From the NCBI GenBank assembly GCA_037576215.1, contig JBANDB010000020.1, positions 620,001 through 684,000 on the forward strand: DNA of 64,000 bases. Reading direction: 5' to 3'. A model generated the notes under the pieces. The model worked only from the letters and a program-made list of their open reading frames with translations, was not told the origin of the DNA and made no database searches. The DNA comes from Armillaria gallica. Its lineage: Eukaryota > Basidiomycota > Agaricomycetes > Agaricales > Physalacriaceae. Below, piece by piece: positions 22,810-34,719 of this stretch. A program made the position numbers and the translations under genes. How positions within the stretch are numbered: position 1 is the first letter of the stretch; the number at the start of each line of letters is the position of its first letter.

Positions 22810-25460
22810 ATGTTGGCGCGTCCTAGTACTCTCTTGGTGGTATCCCTGGCGGCATGTGCAGCGATGGCAGCTCCTTGGATGGTATCATCCAAGCATGGTA
22901 CGCATCGTACACGAAGCATCCGCCGTGACCTCCAAATCGAGACGTTCCATCCCCCCTCGACCTTCGAGGTATGTTCAATAACGCGCTGCTCTTCCTATGG
23001 ACGCTGACTCTAACGTCTGCAGACATTCGGAGAAGGAATAGACCATCCTGTCTCGACATTCGTAGGCGCGAGCTTAGAGGACAGCGCGACCTCGTTCGTC
23101 GCATCCCGCCTTGGTATCGACCCTAGCGCCGTTACGTTCAAATCTGGCTTTGTTGGAGAAGTCGCTAGCCATGCGTTTGTTCGACAGACCCATGTTTGTG
23201 TTTTGTCTCGTAAAATATGGGGATATTTATCTTTGGTGACTGTAGGATGGTGTCCCTTTCGCCAATGCCGTTGGCAACGTTGCCATGAAGAATAACAAGG
23301 TTCATATCACTTGCTTATACCGGCAACCTTTTTATTGATCTCTTATCGTTTATCAAGATCGTATCATTCGGGTCATCATTCGTGTCTCCAGGTAAGTTTG
23401 CTGCTCTGGTCAGCGATCTTTCTTGATTGCCATTTACACAGCAAGCATCGCTTCATCGACACCTTCCGTGTCCCTGGAAGATGCGATCGCCTCCGCCGAG
23501 TCGACACTCTCAGGAACCTTCAACCAATTCCCGCCAACTCTCGAGTACCTAGTTAAGGCTGACAACACCGTCGTGCTCACGCACGTAATCCAAATCGAGA
23601 ACGAAGAAACCGGAGCCTGGTTCGAGGCTTTTGTTGATGCCCATACCGGAGACGTCGTCTCGGTGACGGACTTTGTTTCCAAAGCTTCAGTATGCACACT
23701 TATCTCAAGTTCACTTAAATCATCCTCTGAGAACACCTACAGTATCGGGTGCTTCCGTTCAATCGCGAGCTTCCCAGTGAAGGGTTTGCGACCGTTACTG
23801 ATCCGCAAGATCTCGCGGCTTCTCCTTTGGGCTGGCATTCTACCGGAACGACCACTACCACGTATGTTACCTAAGCCTTCACTGAACTAAACCGTGTTCC
23901 TTACTCTCGCTTCTTGCAGTGATACCTCGTGAGTGTAGGCTCTTGTTATGCGAGCTAGCATCCAACCAACAGGTGTAGGGGAAATAATGCTATCTCATTC
24001 AAGGGAGCGCAGTCGGCCACCACGCAGCAATCTTCGGCCGGCCTAAACTTTATCTACACGGATAACGATAGCTTGGCACCAACCGTTGCTGCGAACCTCG
24101 ACGCAGCGCGGACGAACGCGTTCTTTATTGTGAACAGTGTCCACGACCTGCATTATAGGTATATTTGTCGGCGCCTATCCCTTGGCTTGATTATTGATAG
24201 TTGTCTTCATAGATATGGTTTCACCGAGGTTCGTCCGGATTTATATTTCCGCCAGATTAGAGTAACCATGATGTCTCGGTTCATCAGTCCGCGTTCAACT
24301 TCCAGACGAACAATTTTGGATTGGGAGGTGTTGGGAATGATCGTGTTACGATCTCCGTCCAAGATGCGAATGGCATTGATAATGCTGATTTCGCTACACC
24401 TGCCGAGTACGTCGTACCTCGGTGCCCCTTAACCGCGAGACTGACCCTCTTTTTTAATATGATTAGTGGACAGTCTGGTCGAATGAGTATGTTTTTGTTC
24501 ATTATTTCTTACACTGGCTATCCTCAAGCTCGTTAAGGGATGTTCTTGTGGGACTTTACCAATGTGAGTATGGTGCTTCTTTGAAAGGTCACTGTCTTTG
24601 ATTGGAATCTATAGCCTGATCGCGATGGCGCCCTGGAGAACGATATTGTTACGCACGAAAACACTCATGGCCTCACGAATCGTATGACCGGCGGAGGAAC
24701 TGGGCGCTGTTTGCAGACTCTAGAAGCGGGCGGTATGGGTGAAGGTTGGTGATAGTCTTCTTGACGGCTCGGTTTGATCCCTAACCCTCTTTTGGCAGGT
24801 TGGTCAGATGCCATGGCAGAGTAAGAGCATCATACCACCCCTTACAGTCATCGTACTGAGTAAAGCAACCGCCCATAGCTGGATTGAGAAGACATCTTCG
24901 GCTGTACCCGACTTCATTTTGGGCCAATACGTCATTGACGATCCTGCCGGAATTCGGTCTCATCCGTACTCTACGAGCGCGTACGGCCGGTCCATCTACT
25001 GCGGTCTATACAACTAACGCTGTCTGGTGTAGGACTGTAAACCCTCTCCGCTATTCCTCCGTCGCTACCCTCAATGAAGTCCATAATATTGGAGAAGTCT
25101 GGGCTAATATTCTGCACAACGTCTACGCGGCGCTCGTTTCCGAACTCGGATGGTCAGCTACTGCCAAGACGGATCCTACCGGTACGGCCGGGAACGTCGT
25201 CCATCTCCACCTCTTCCTCGACGCGTTGGCCCTGCAGCCTTGTAACCCTACGTGTATGGCTTCGTATTTGCTTGTTTGTGGGGGTTCCTACTGATGAAGT
25301 TCTGATAGTCCTGACTGCCCGAAACGCGTGGATTCAGGCTGACGCGAACAGATTCGCTGGTGCCAATACATGCACCTTGTGGAGGGCCTTTGCTAGTCGT
25401 GGCCTGGGCGTCAACGCCGCTAATCACCGTGATGACTCCACGGTTCCGTCGGGATGTTAA
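22810..25460 (+). CDS. Fungalysin, secreted M36 metalloprotease (copy 2)
   Basis: This is the sister of the gene at 18508-20778. ATG 22810 begins a signal peptide ([20 protein letters not shown]) and the same [20 protein letters not shown] propeptide start. Spliced exons give [18 protein letters not shown] and [11 protein letters not shown] (FTP propeptide), [59 protein letters not shown] and MFLWDFTN. The zinc site is [18 protein letters not shown], then [13 protein letters not shown] (split by an intron), [20 protein letters not shown], and [20 protein letters not shown] to the TAA at 25458-25460. Fourteen or so introns; donor and acceptor pairs keep frame at every join I checked. HENTH versus HEFTH at the zinc helix shows divergence from copy 1. 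Predicted active and secreted. Confidence 0.92.
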
Positions 25461-27038
25461 TGTCAAAGAAACGAGAAGATACTTTTGTTTTAACGAATCA
25501 TAATGCATAAAGGAATGCACCTATTCTGACAAATCATACATGATCTTATCCATTCACTGTTCCAGGAAGGGTAGGATTTGAATTTGATGGCGGACCTTTC
25601 TTTTCTCATTTTCTGTTCGTACCGTCAAGCAGCGCTTCTTGTCTTTCGGACGTAGTTCCTCCGACAGTTCATTAGTGCATCTCATATTTTGGTCCGGGTG
25701 GACCATGATACCATCGTTTCCCGTACTACAGATAGGTCATGACTCGTCCACTCGTTTTAAGTTGGCTAGACCAAATGTTCTATCTCTGGGAATAGAAGAG
25801 GCCGAACATTAACGTACTGCGGGAAGCGGCGAAGAAGGATTGTCGTCACGCGCCCTACTTAGCTCCGGAGGCTAGTTGATTTTCTTTGAAAGAGGTACGC
25901 TGAACCTTTCGCTCCAAATGTTGCTACTTGGAGAAAAATACATATGCGGTCTTTTTATGACTGCGTTCCTTCAGGCCGACAGACTCCGGGTTGAACAAAG
26001 TGGGAAAACATTGTCGGCAACGTATCCGGCACGTTGGAACCACACGGGCGGAAAATCCCTTGGCGTCATGATTCGCGTTAGCAGAAGCTGAACGCCGAAC
26101 GGAATACTACACTTTATGGCATTCTTCAATTTACGGTGGACGTCGGAACTTTTTTCAGTATGAATATCATGCACTAATACGCTATTATTGCTGATTTCTA
26201 TTTCCTCTAGTCAACCTCTAGTACAAATTGCTTCAAACTGCGATCTTCACGTATCATCAACGTATCATGGTTTCTGAATGTTCTTCCATTTTCCCTGTTT
26301 CACGGAGATGTAGTCTCTCGTCCGCGGAGATAATCGCGCCTGCGCTGATGTTTCATGGCCTCGAGGCACGGTTTTAAACGCCGTCGCGCAAGGCTCGAGA
26401 CTCTCATGGGTGTAGTCTCCTTTGCGGCTTCGAATGGACCTCGCTGTACCAGCCTTTCATTTCCTAGGCGAGTACTGCCAAGTTGACAGAATCTCTCTTC
26501 CAAGCCAGCGTCTAATGGATGTTTTCTGTGTTTTGTACACAAATGTTAGATTTGTCAAGACGTACCCGGCAGAAAACCAAATTGGAACATGGCGACGAGT
26601 TGGATCATTAATAATCCGCGTCCGAATTTACTTCTAGAGTCGGTGCCGGCAAGCCAAGACCTTTACCAGGATGGAAGTTGTCCGTTAACCTTCCGCGAGG
26701 CTTCAGTCTTCCTTATTTTGTCTAAGTACCCGTGACAGATCCTTGAAAGGAGAGGAAAGCTTGTTTTTAAGAGGAATCGCGACTCACGGGTCTCGGTGTC
26801 GTTTGTGCCGTTAACGCCCAAAATAATTTCATACATCGAGCCGCCAACTGCCGCCAATCAGCCAAATCACACGGAACATAACGAAAACCGCGGAGACTGT
26901 CATAGGCCTCGGACATGTTGCACGCCCCTGTTCACCGATGAATGAGTCCTTCGCCTTTTACCCTTTATTTGGACTCACTCTTATACCACTACAGAACGAC
27001 TCTAGTCCCCATTCTTTCCTACAAGCTGTACAACTACC
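25461..27038. other. Intergenic; no supported gene
   Basis: This is the 3' flank of fungalysin copy 2 and the upstream region of the acyl-CoA ligase. Short frames (25876-26091, 26300-26637) overlap on both strands with no domain. Nothing else is seen. Confidence 0.5.
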
Positions 27039-27046
27039 TTTATAAA
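27039..27046 (+). promoter_or_regulatory. TATA box of the acyl-CoA ligase gene
   Basis: TTTATAAA ends only 4 nt before an ATG at 27051. Transcription starting 30 or more nt downstream would skip that ATG and use the one at 27123, which is also where family similarity starts. Confidence 0.55.
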
Positions 27047-27122
27047 CGCCATGTCGTGGACACCGAAACGTTCTCTTGCTGAAAGTAAGCGAGCGTTTTT
27101 GATATGTTACCTGGCTCTCACG

Positions 27123-29841
27123 ATGTCTTCTCCCAAAATCCTCGCAGCCGAGGACATACTATGTGGTCCTGGATGCGCTCACGAAGTAGAAACTCGCCTA
27201 ATCGACGGCAAACTCCTAAAGGTGTACAAGAATTTGGCCCCGACGCTCCGCGCCTTTTGGGTGTCGGCGGCGGAGAAAAATAGCGACAAGACTTACATCG
27301 TTTTTGACGGCGAGCGCTACACTTACCGCCAGGTTTTTGATAGCTCAGTGCGCACGGCGGGCATTTTTTACACCGTTTATGGTGTTAGGAAAGGTGATAT
27401 CATCCTCATTTATCCTTTGCCCCTCATTACTCACATTGTAGCATGGTCTGTTAGGCGATAGAGTCGCTGTGTGCTCCAGGAATGTATCCGAATATTTGGT
27501 GATTTTCTGGGCCATCCGTAAGCAGGTCTCAATGCTATTTGTCCTCTTAGAGCTCACTCTCCCTGCGCAGACCTCCTCGGTGCCGTGCCAGTTCTTGTCA
27601 ATGCGTAAGCCATACGTCCTCCATTCTTCAGGCAGCAGCTAGTTACTCTTCTACTCAGATGGCTCCCCCTGGAGCCCCTCACTTTTTGTCTCGTACATAC
27701 CCAGCCCCGGCTACTCATCGTTGACGCTGAACGTGCAGATATTCTGGCATCTGCAATCGACAAGACATGCGCCGAAGCTGGAATTACCGCAGTCCTTGTG
27801 TTGCATCCCAAGGGTATTCCTCAAGGGATGGAGAACTACCACGATGCCGTCGACAAATATCTAGGTGCCTACAAGGACATTTTCACAGACTATCCTACTA
27901 TTAGCCCAGAGGACAACGCTATTGTCATGTTCACTTCTGGTAAGCGTCTCATCCTCATTTATATATATCTACTCAATATCAATATCTGTCTACATTGTAG
28001 GTACGACTGGCTTACCAAAGGGTGTATTAAGTACCCAACGCCAATTTCTCACAAATACGCTCAACGTACGTGGGCACTGTTTATTTCAAGGTCGAGCATC
28101 CAGCCTTCATGCGAGTTGCAGACCATCGTTGGCGGAAGGCGCGCACTGCTCAGACGGGGAGGAAATCTCCCGGACCCCGCTGCTCCTGTTAACGGGCCCC
28201 AAAAGGGCGCTCTCATTGCCGTACCTCTCTTCCACGTTACCGGGACGACTAGTTACACCGTACGTTGTTTGATCTATATTGATATACTTATCAATCTCAT
28301 TGTGTGCAGATGTTGGCAACCATGTCTGGAATGAAGATCATCCTCATGACTAAATGGATAACTGAAGAAGGTCTGTATAACCCATGCACATCTGTCATTT
28401 TCTCACATTTGTCTTCAGCGGCTCGGTACGATTCTCATGTAAAGCTGATTAGAACCCTGCGACTTAAAAAGGTTGTGCAGATTGATCAGAGAGGAAAACG
28501 TCAGCGTTGCCGGCGGGTATGAGAATTTTATCTCTATTATAGTTGATGGTCTTATCGCGTGTTTTTAGTGTCCCAGCCATGGTATCCGACCTCATGGATA
28601 GTTCTCTTGCCGGATATCCTCTCGAGGGGCTGTTCTTCGGTGGATCTCCGGCTCCTGAAATTCTCTCCTCTAGAGCGAGAGAAGTTTTCCCGGCCGCTGA
28701 ACTGTGCGTTTTTACAAGAAGGCACATTGAGCGATGGTCCTGATCATTTCATAGGAGTCAAGGCTACGGGTTGACAGAGACCAATTCCATATCCGTCGCA
28801 GTGAGTCGTTTCGCATGTTCTGAGCAAGAAACATTCTGACAGCTTTTGTAGATCGCTGGAGAGGACTACATAGCTCGTCCAGGTAGCACGTACGTGCAGA
28901 TCATTTTATTCCAATCAAATATTTATGCGACTCGCTTAGTGGGCTTCCTTCACCTGTAAATGAGGTCGCTATCGTCTTGGATGGAGTACGACTTCCCAGA
29001 GGACAGACAGGCGAGGTTTGGCTGTATGTGTGTTATTCTCAGTCTATCTTCCCATCTTCACATCGGTCCTAGACGCGGACCCAATGTTATGAAAGGATAC
29101 TGGCGTGATCCAGGTTGGTGTCCTGCTTTTCAACAATTACACGGTGCTACATTCCTTCCTTAGTGGCCACGAATAGCGTTCTGACATCTGATGGATGGCT
29201 CAAGTCAGGAGATTTGGGAATGCAGGACCAAGATGGATTCCTGTACATCAAAGATCGAAGTAGGTCGTTTTGCCGAAGTCTGGTTTCCCTGAACTCAAAT
29301 CAGGCACTAGTCAAAGATATCATTATCCGCGGCGGCGAAAGCATTGTAAATCCGAATGTACTTGCTTCGTCATCATTAACTTACACACGCTCGTATGGTA
29401 GTCATCGATCTCTATCGAAAATGGACTATATAATGATCCACGACTGGCTGAAGTAGCTGCCGTGGGTCTCCCAGACCCTCGTCTCGGCGAGCTGGTTGCC
29501 GCTGTTGTGTCGGTCAAACCGGCATTCAAGGGCAAGGTAACAGAGGAATCTGTGTTAGCATCCGCGCGCAAGAAGTTTGTCCTTCCCTTCTTTTTCAATC
29601 GTTCTCGTGCTAATGCCTATTCTAGCCTCCCGAGGTTCGCCATTCCAGTAATGATTCTCGTGCTGGAAACCCCGTTCGGTACGCGCCACAACTAGGTTAT
29701 TGTTATTGACTGAACTGGGTGCTGTGTATTATAGAATTGACGCCGTCCGGAAAGATCATGAAAGGCAATCTGCGCACGCTCGCTTTGGGGGAATGGAAGA
29801 AGCGTAACGGTGTGACTTCGGACGTGCAGAGTAGATTGTAA
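27123..29841 (+). CDS. AMP-dependent acyl-CoA synthetase/ligase
   Basis: The enzyme activates a carboxylic acid as acyl-AMP and transfers it to CoA; the substrate cannot be told from sequence. ATG 27123 (MSSPKILAAEDILCGPGC) is preferred to the in-frame ATG at 27051 because of the TATA position. Domain order after splicing: ANL N-domain (YIVFDGERYTYRQV), P-loop/A3 motif MFTSGTTGLPKGV split by an intron, ALIAVPLFHVTGTTSYT, FFGGSPAPE, A5 motif GYGLTETNSISVA, LRGPNVMKGYW, hinge region DGWLKSGDLGMQD, KDIIIRGGESI, and the C-domain catalytic Lys in PSGKIMKGNLR. The stop is at 29839-29841. There are about 16 short introns, and I found no disabling change. No peroxisomal SKL-type ending is visible (it ends DVQSRL), so it is probably cytosolic. 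Confidence 0.92.
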
Positions 29842-31018
29842 GAGTTATTTACGTTTGATTGTTGGTGTGTGACTCGGAGAGAGGTAGGATAGTATCTTGA
29901 ATATCTGATTTATATGCATTCGTATCTTTTAATATTTATGTGTAGGTGGAATTTCTCTTTTCAATGCTTGAGAAGAATGATGATTGGCTATTACATTTCT
30001 AACCAATGCGAGACAATTTTCCGCGATTTCTGACTGTCGTACGAGTGTACGGGCTCTCTTCAACGTAGTTCCGTTGGAGCTGAAGTGCATACACTTGTCG
30101 GCGCGTTTTTCTTCGATTAGATGCCGGAGTACAAACGATATACTGATTAACACTGACGGCTTTACTGTTGTACAAAATTCTCGAGACGCGTAGGAGAGAA
30201 TTAGAATGATGGAGTATCCTGCGGAACCATAAGACGGAATGGTTGGAGTTTTTGTCGTGGTATCGTTCCAATCCACCAAGAACGAGCGGGCGTTTGAAGG
30301 TGGAAACAACATGGGAAAATTCTTTGTAGAATTGTCAGAGACGACCAACATGGTTACTCTCGATAACTCGCAGACTGATAATCGGCAGGATATAGCTTTG
30401 TATGAGTGAGCAGTGGGTGATGGTCGTGGTGGTAGGGAATAGGTAAGGAGAAGACCTCCAGCTTCGACATCAAGTCATGAATTTCAAATCTATCACAAAA
30501 ACATGAATGGGTGCCACCGCTCAGGGTGCTGTGTAGCTTCACATGTGATCAACATGTGCACCGACAATGAAAGGGCCTTCAAGTTGGGGTAAGCGAAGGA
30601 CTTCTGCAGGAGATTCGGAGAAAATGGGGCGGCCGTCGCCTGATATTGCAAAAGATAGGAAAAGAGATCTCACGAGCCTAGCATGGATAACAACATGGGT
30701 AAGTGCTGGCAAGTGATCATTTACTTGTTTCTTGCAAGTTGCGTACCAGAGAATAAGCATTTTCACTACGTCCAGTTTAATAAATTCCTCATGAGTGTAG
30801 TCATAAGACGTTTCAAAAGCAGAACGGTTGATTCATCAACACAAAAATAGAATTTTCACTAAGGCATTCCATAGGGTTGCGATGCGCCTTGCGCCAGAGC
30901 GACCAAGTTCGACGGGAAACCATGGCATGTCTTCTAACCCCATAGACTCCATCGACGACATCCATTTCCCATGCATTATCATTCAAGGCTGGAGGAATTA
31001 GTAGTCTCATTCGCTCAT
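29842..31018. other. Intergenic; no supported gene
   Basis: A 140-codon minus-strand frame at 29929-30351 and several shorter ones lack domains or splice continuity. They are not called. Confidence 0.45.
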
Positions 31019-32620
31019 CTATGCGACCGGGTCTTCACTCTGTATATTCCAGTCCCGCTGATATATCGACCACCCTGAGGCTGGCGAGAGACGTGGAAAT
31101 CGCATTACCCCGTCAAGGCGATCCCAATTGGACCATGCCACGAGGTCAGAACACCATTGCCTGATTTCAACCTTAACACGAGGTGATGTATTAAGTGTCA
31201 GAGTTCGAGCACGGGAGGGCACAAGAATGCAACTCGTTTAGCCTATGTACGTCGACGTGAAGGTAAACGGTAAAGAAGGAAAAAGAATTGAAAATGGTAA
31301 TGAAAGGTACTGCCGGGTACGGCCGATGCGGGTAACCGATCCCGACGACTCGTACAGCCACATACTCCAATATTAAGGATAGATAGTCGCTGTCTCGCCA
31401 CGTTGCTGAAATCATATACCACTACGAGGCCGACACTGACGCTCTCTAGAACGCTGTCGGCAATGATGGACTGGATGGTGTCGATGACAGGGATAGTGTC
31501 TGGAAAAGGGTGGAGTTTGTTGACTAAACGGTGCCGGTGGCGCACGATTACGTCTCGATGAATGGAAAGTGCGCGCAGCTTTGGCAATAACGACGGTAGC
31601 AACTTCATCCTCTTATGAAAGGCTACTTTGAAGTCATTATGGAAGAGTGATAGTGATTCGACCGTCGGCGTGCTAGATAGTACATCGAAGAGTTCATCAG
31701 CGGTGCCATTCCAGTGAAGTTCGAGATTGGTCAAGGAGTATCCCGACCGACGGATAAAGTCAAGAGTTGGAGGCACACGAGAGGACGATATTATGGAAGA
31801 CTTGTTCATCACTGTCAGTGACATGAGGTTCGGCGCTGTGATGCCGTCGAGCAAGTGTGGGGTGCTCACTTCGAGCTTGCACAATCGGGGCATGTGAATG
31901 GCACCTTCGCCAGTACGCCGCCAGTATAACGTACTTCGACGGCTAAATCGCTAACATTCGAGCAGCGCTTAAAGACCAGAAAGAAACCGCGAACATGTAG
32001 GAGGGTGCCATCGACCTTCTGGAGCAGCGCCAAGCGAGCCTGAGGAATGCTTGCGAAAGCCTCTCATATCTTAGTAGGGGCTACGAGATCCAATGTGCCC
32101 CAACGAGCGAACTGTGCTAAGAGAACGTTGAATAAAGGTCTCCATGCCGAGGAGATGATGTTTTCCAATTCTGGACTCTTGGTGGGAAAGTGAAGAGAGA
32201 TCGTGAGTGGCGTGTCGCAGGACCGAAGAAGGATGTAAGCGATAATTTGGTTCGTTGTGGGAGTCAGAACGATGGTGGGGACTTCGTCCATGGGCGCTTC
32301 GTCGTAAAAGATGAGATTCGCGGATACTCCAGACGACGTAGAATGGACGTGCGGGGGGGAAATCTACTGCCATGCGAATTGTCGACGAAAGGGATTCATC
32401 CAGAGAACAGTAGATCTCCAAATTCTATTCACTTGACCGAGGACCCAGATCCCATCGGAGAAATTAAGGGACTGGACAGGAATGTCGCGGTCAGATAAGT
32501 AATGACGGAAAATCTTCAGCACGAGCTCCAAAAGAAAGGCAGGACGACGGGTCCATCACACGACTTCCGTAGAGAGTTAGCAAGAAAATATATCACCCCA
32601 ATCGGAGCTGACATACGAGC
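31019..32620 (-). pseudogene. F-box/leucine-rich-repeat-like protein, decayed
   Basis: The minus strand reads a typical Agaricomycete F-box protein: an F-box-like start (LELVLKIFRHYLSDRDIPVQ, VLGQVNRIWRSTVL), then DTPLTISLHFPTKSPELENI, FARWGTLDLVAPTKI, LCKLEVSTPHLLDGITAPNL, LTNLELHWNGTADELFDVLS and a terminal LNTSPRVKVEIRQW, ending at 31019-31021. In-frame stops interrupt the line, notably a TAG after QFAWQ near 32368 and a TGA after LVAPTKI. No ATG joins the F-box in frame. F-box proteins act as substrate adaptors for SCF ubiquitin ligases. Unrecognised introns could explain one break but probably not all, so I call it a pseudogene. It is unrelated in sequence to the 39-50 kb F-box family. 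Confidence 0.65.
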
Positions 32621-34719
32621 GAGACCGGAAAAGTGTTACGCGTCGTGATGGTCCGGTATAAACTGGGTTCGGGCCGGAAATCGGAGCCGCACCGGCATCG
32701 GGATCTTCCGATGGCACTTTTCGTCAGCTTTTAGTCTTGATTTACTTTGTCCGTACATTGAGTATTGCCAGAGTTTCTTCTCTATCCTCGTCACAATTAC
32801 AATTACATCTTATCTGGGACTATGAAATTTTTGACATTTCTACAGCGGGTCTTGTCCCAGGCGCATAACCAAGCGGATGTATTTCATTGCTGGTTCGAGA
32901 AGCGAAACATTAACGTTCAGTCAAGGTTCAGTACGTTCAAGCCCTGATTAAATCCCTCATATCATAATCATGTCAATGTATTCAGATAAAAGAGTCGTTA
33001 TTTGTTGGGCTTAGGCTGGAGTTCGATTCCCCATGTTCTAATTCCCAAACTCCCAATACCTGAGTTCTTTCGCTACAGAGCCAAATCGAGGAATCGCTGC
33101 AACGACGTTTATATTTGGTGCGCATGTAGAAGCCATATATATGGGACTTCATTGATGACCGAATGTCGGGGTGGTCATCCTGCCTGAACAACTTAGGTAA
33201 GTAAACACAAGGTCACCACCCACCACTCCAAATACAAGGTGCAGTGCGATGAACAATGGTATCGATATCATCTGCGGACTGCCTCGCTTGCCGCATTTGT
33301 CGTCTTTGCACTTGCCAGCGGCCATCATTATTAAACAAACAATGCGCATATACGCCGAAACGTCGTGGGACTTGTACCTGTCGTGATTCGCACTGGCAGA
33401 GGTAGTACATCAGTGACGACAAAACCATATAATCAGCCACGACAATACAGCCGGGTGAGCACGAAGAGAGATGCTAGACAATGGCTTGGGTTCGCGTCTC
33501 ATAATGCAGAAAAAAAGGGTAACGAGCATGGAGATAAATTAAATGTCTGCGCGCGCATACAAGGAGCGACAGCGAGAAAGAAGCGGGCTAATCTATGCGG
33601 ACAATCACAGATCAGTGACATAAATGATCTCGAGAGAAGCGGCGCACAATTGAGTTCTTCCGTCACCTGGAGAATCTTCTGGCTTTAGCTCAGCATCAAG
33701 GTCCTCATCTTCGCAACAACACCATTCTTCCTTGTAAATGTATCTCAACGAGCGACTTTGTTCTGCTGATGAGCACAACCGACGATACTGTCTCCCTTTT
33801 ATAACGTCTTAACGCCTTTCTGAATCATTATGAAGCTGTTGCCCGTGCCGGCGATAGGTACATTGCGAGTGCTGAGAGTAGCGCGGCGAGGTGACTATAA
33901 AACAGAGTGATGCTGATATTGCAATATTGAAAACACGTGTGCCCTTCTGGTCAGTGTAACAGAACAGATGGAGCAAGGGACTTCTGAAACGAACGAGTCA
34001 GGGGCTATTATTAGCCAAAGACCGAAAAGAAGGCATCGTACTTACAAGAAACACTATCCCAGAACCGATCATCCATGGGGCTCCCTGTAAATCGTCTTTC
34101 GCTCACCGATAGTAACTGGTATCGTTAAATCTCGAAGCTGAGTATCCGTTGACGCAATAGACTGAACATACAACCATTGCTGTCCATATTCCATGGACCT
34201 TGAGAAACACGGAACGCGAAAACAAAGAAGGTGAAAACTCAGGGGAATTCTTCGCAAATTGTACGGGACAGTATGAGAGCCGTTTAATGCCAGTATAAAG
34301 ACCAGCAGTCGAAAGACTGCCGCGTCCATTTCTGCAAAAGAAACGACGCCCTCGATCAATAACCTTGGTGCGCGGGGAGAAATCATGTGGAGGAGGGCAT
34401 CACGGAATAGTTGAGACGAGATTTTCAAGGAGCGATTGAAAAAGTATGAAGGAAACTTAGTTCAAAGACGACGAGAGTGCTACTAATGGCGGTGATGGTA
34501 GAAGGAGACCATCATCGGCAATACCCGGCTCCGTCGTCCCCTTCCGTCCCTGCCGCTTTTTCCGGTGCCTGCTCCACACTGGACCGTACAAGCTTAGTGG
34601 GCAGCACTCGTGCATGCCGAGCCATCTTTGATCTCGTCACAATAAGAGTTACAAAGTATCAATCACGGCCAAGGAAGATCGAGAATGCATACAGATATAC
34701 AACACTCTAATACAACTTC
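32621..34719. other. No confident gene; one tRNA-like motif
   Basis: Plus-strand 33008-33045 holds AGTTCGATTCCCC, resembling a Pol III B box, one of several such islands in the window. A minus-strand frame at 34069-34428 contains a hydrophobic stretch (MDAAVFRLLVFILALNGSH) that could be a signal peptide, but I could not splice it into a recognisable protein. Confidence 0.4.

Noticed and set aside
27051..27122. N-terminal extension of the acyl-CoA ligase from the ATG at 27051
   Set aside because: A TATA box sits 4 nt upstream of that ATG and the extra 24 residues do not resemble the family start; 27123 fits better.
29929..30351. 140-codon minus-strand open frame
   Set aside because: No family resemblance, no splice continuity and composition like the surrounding intergenic DNA.
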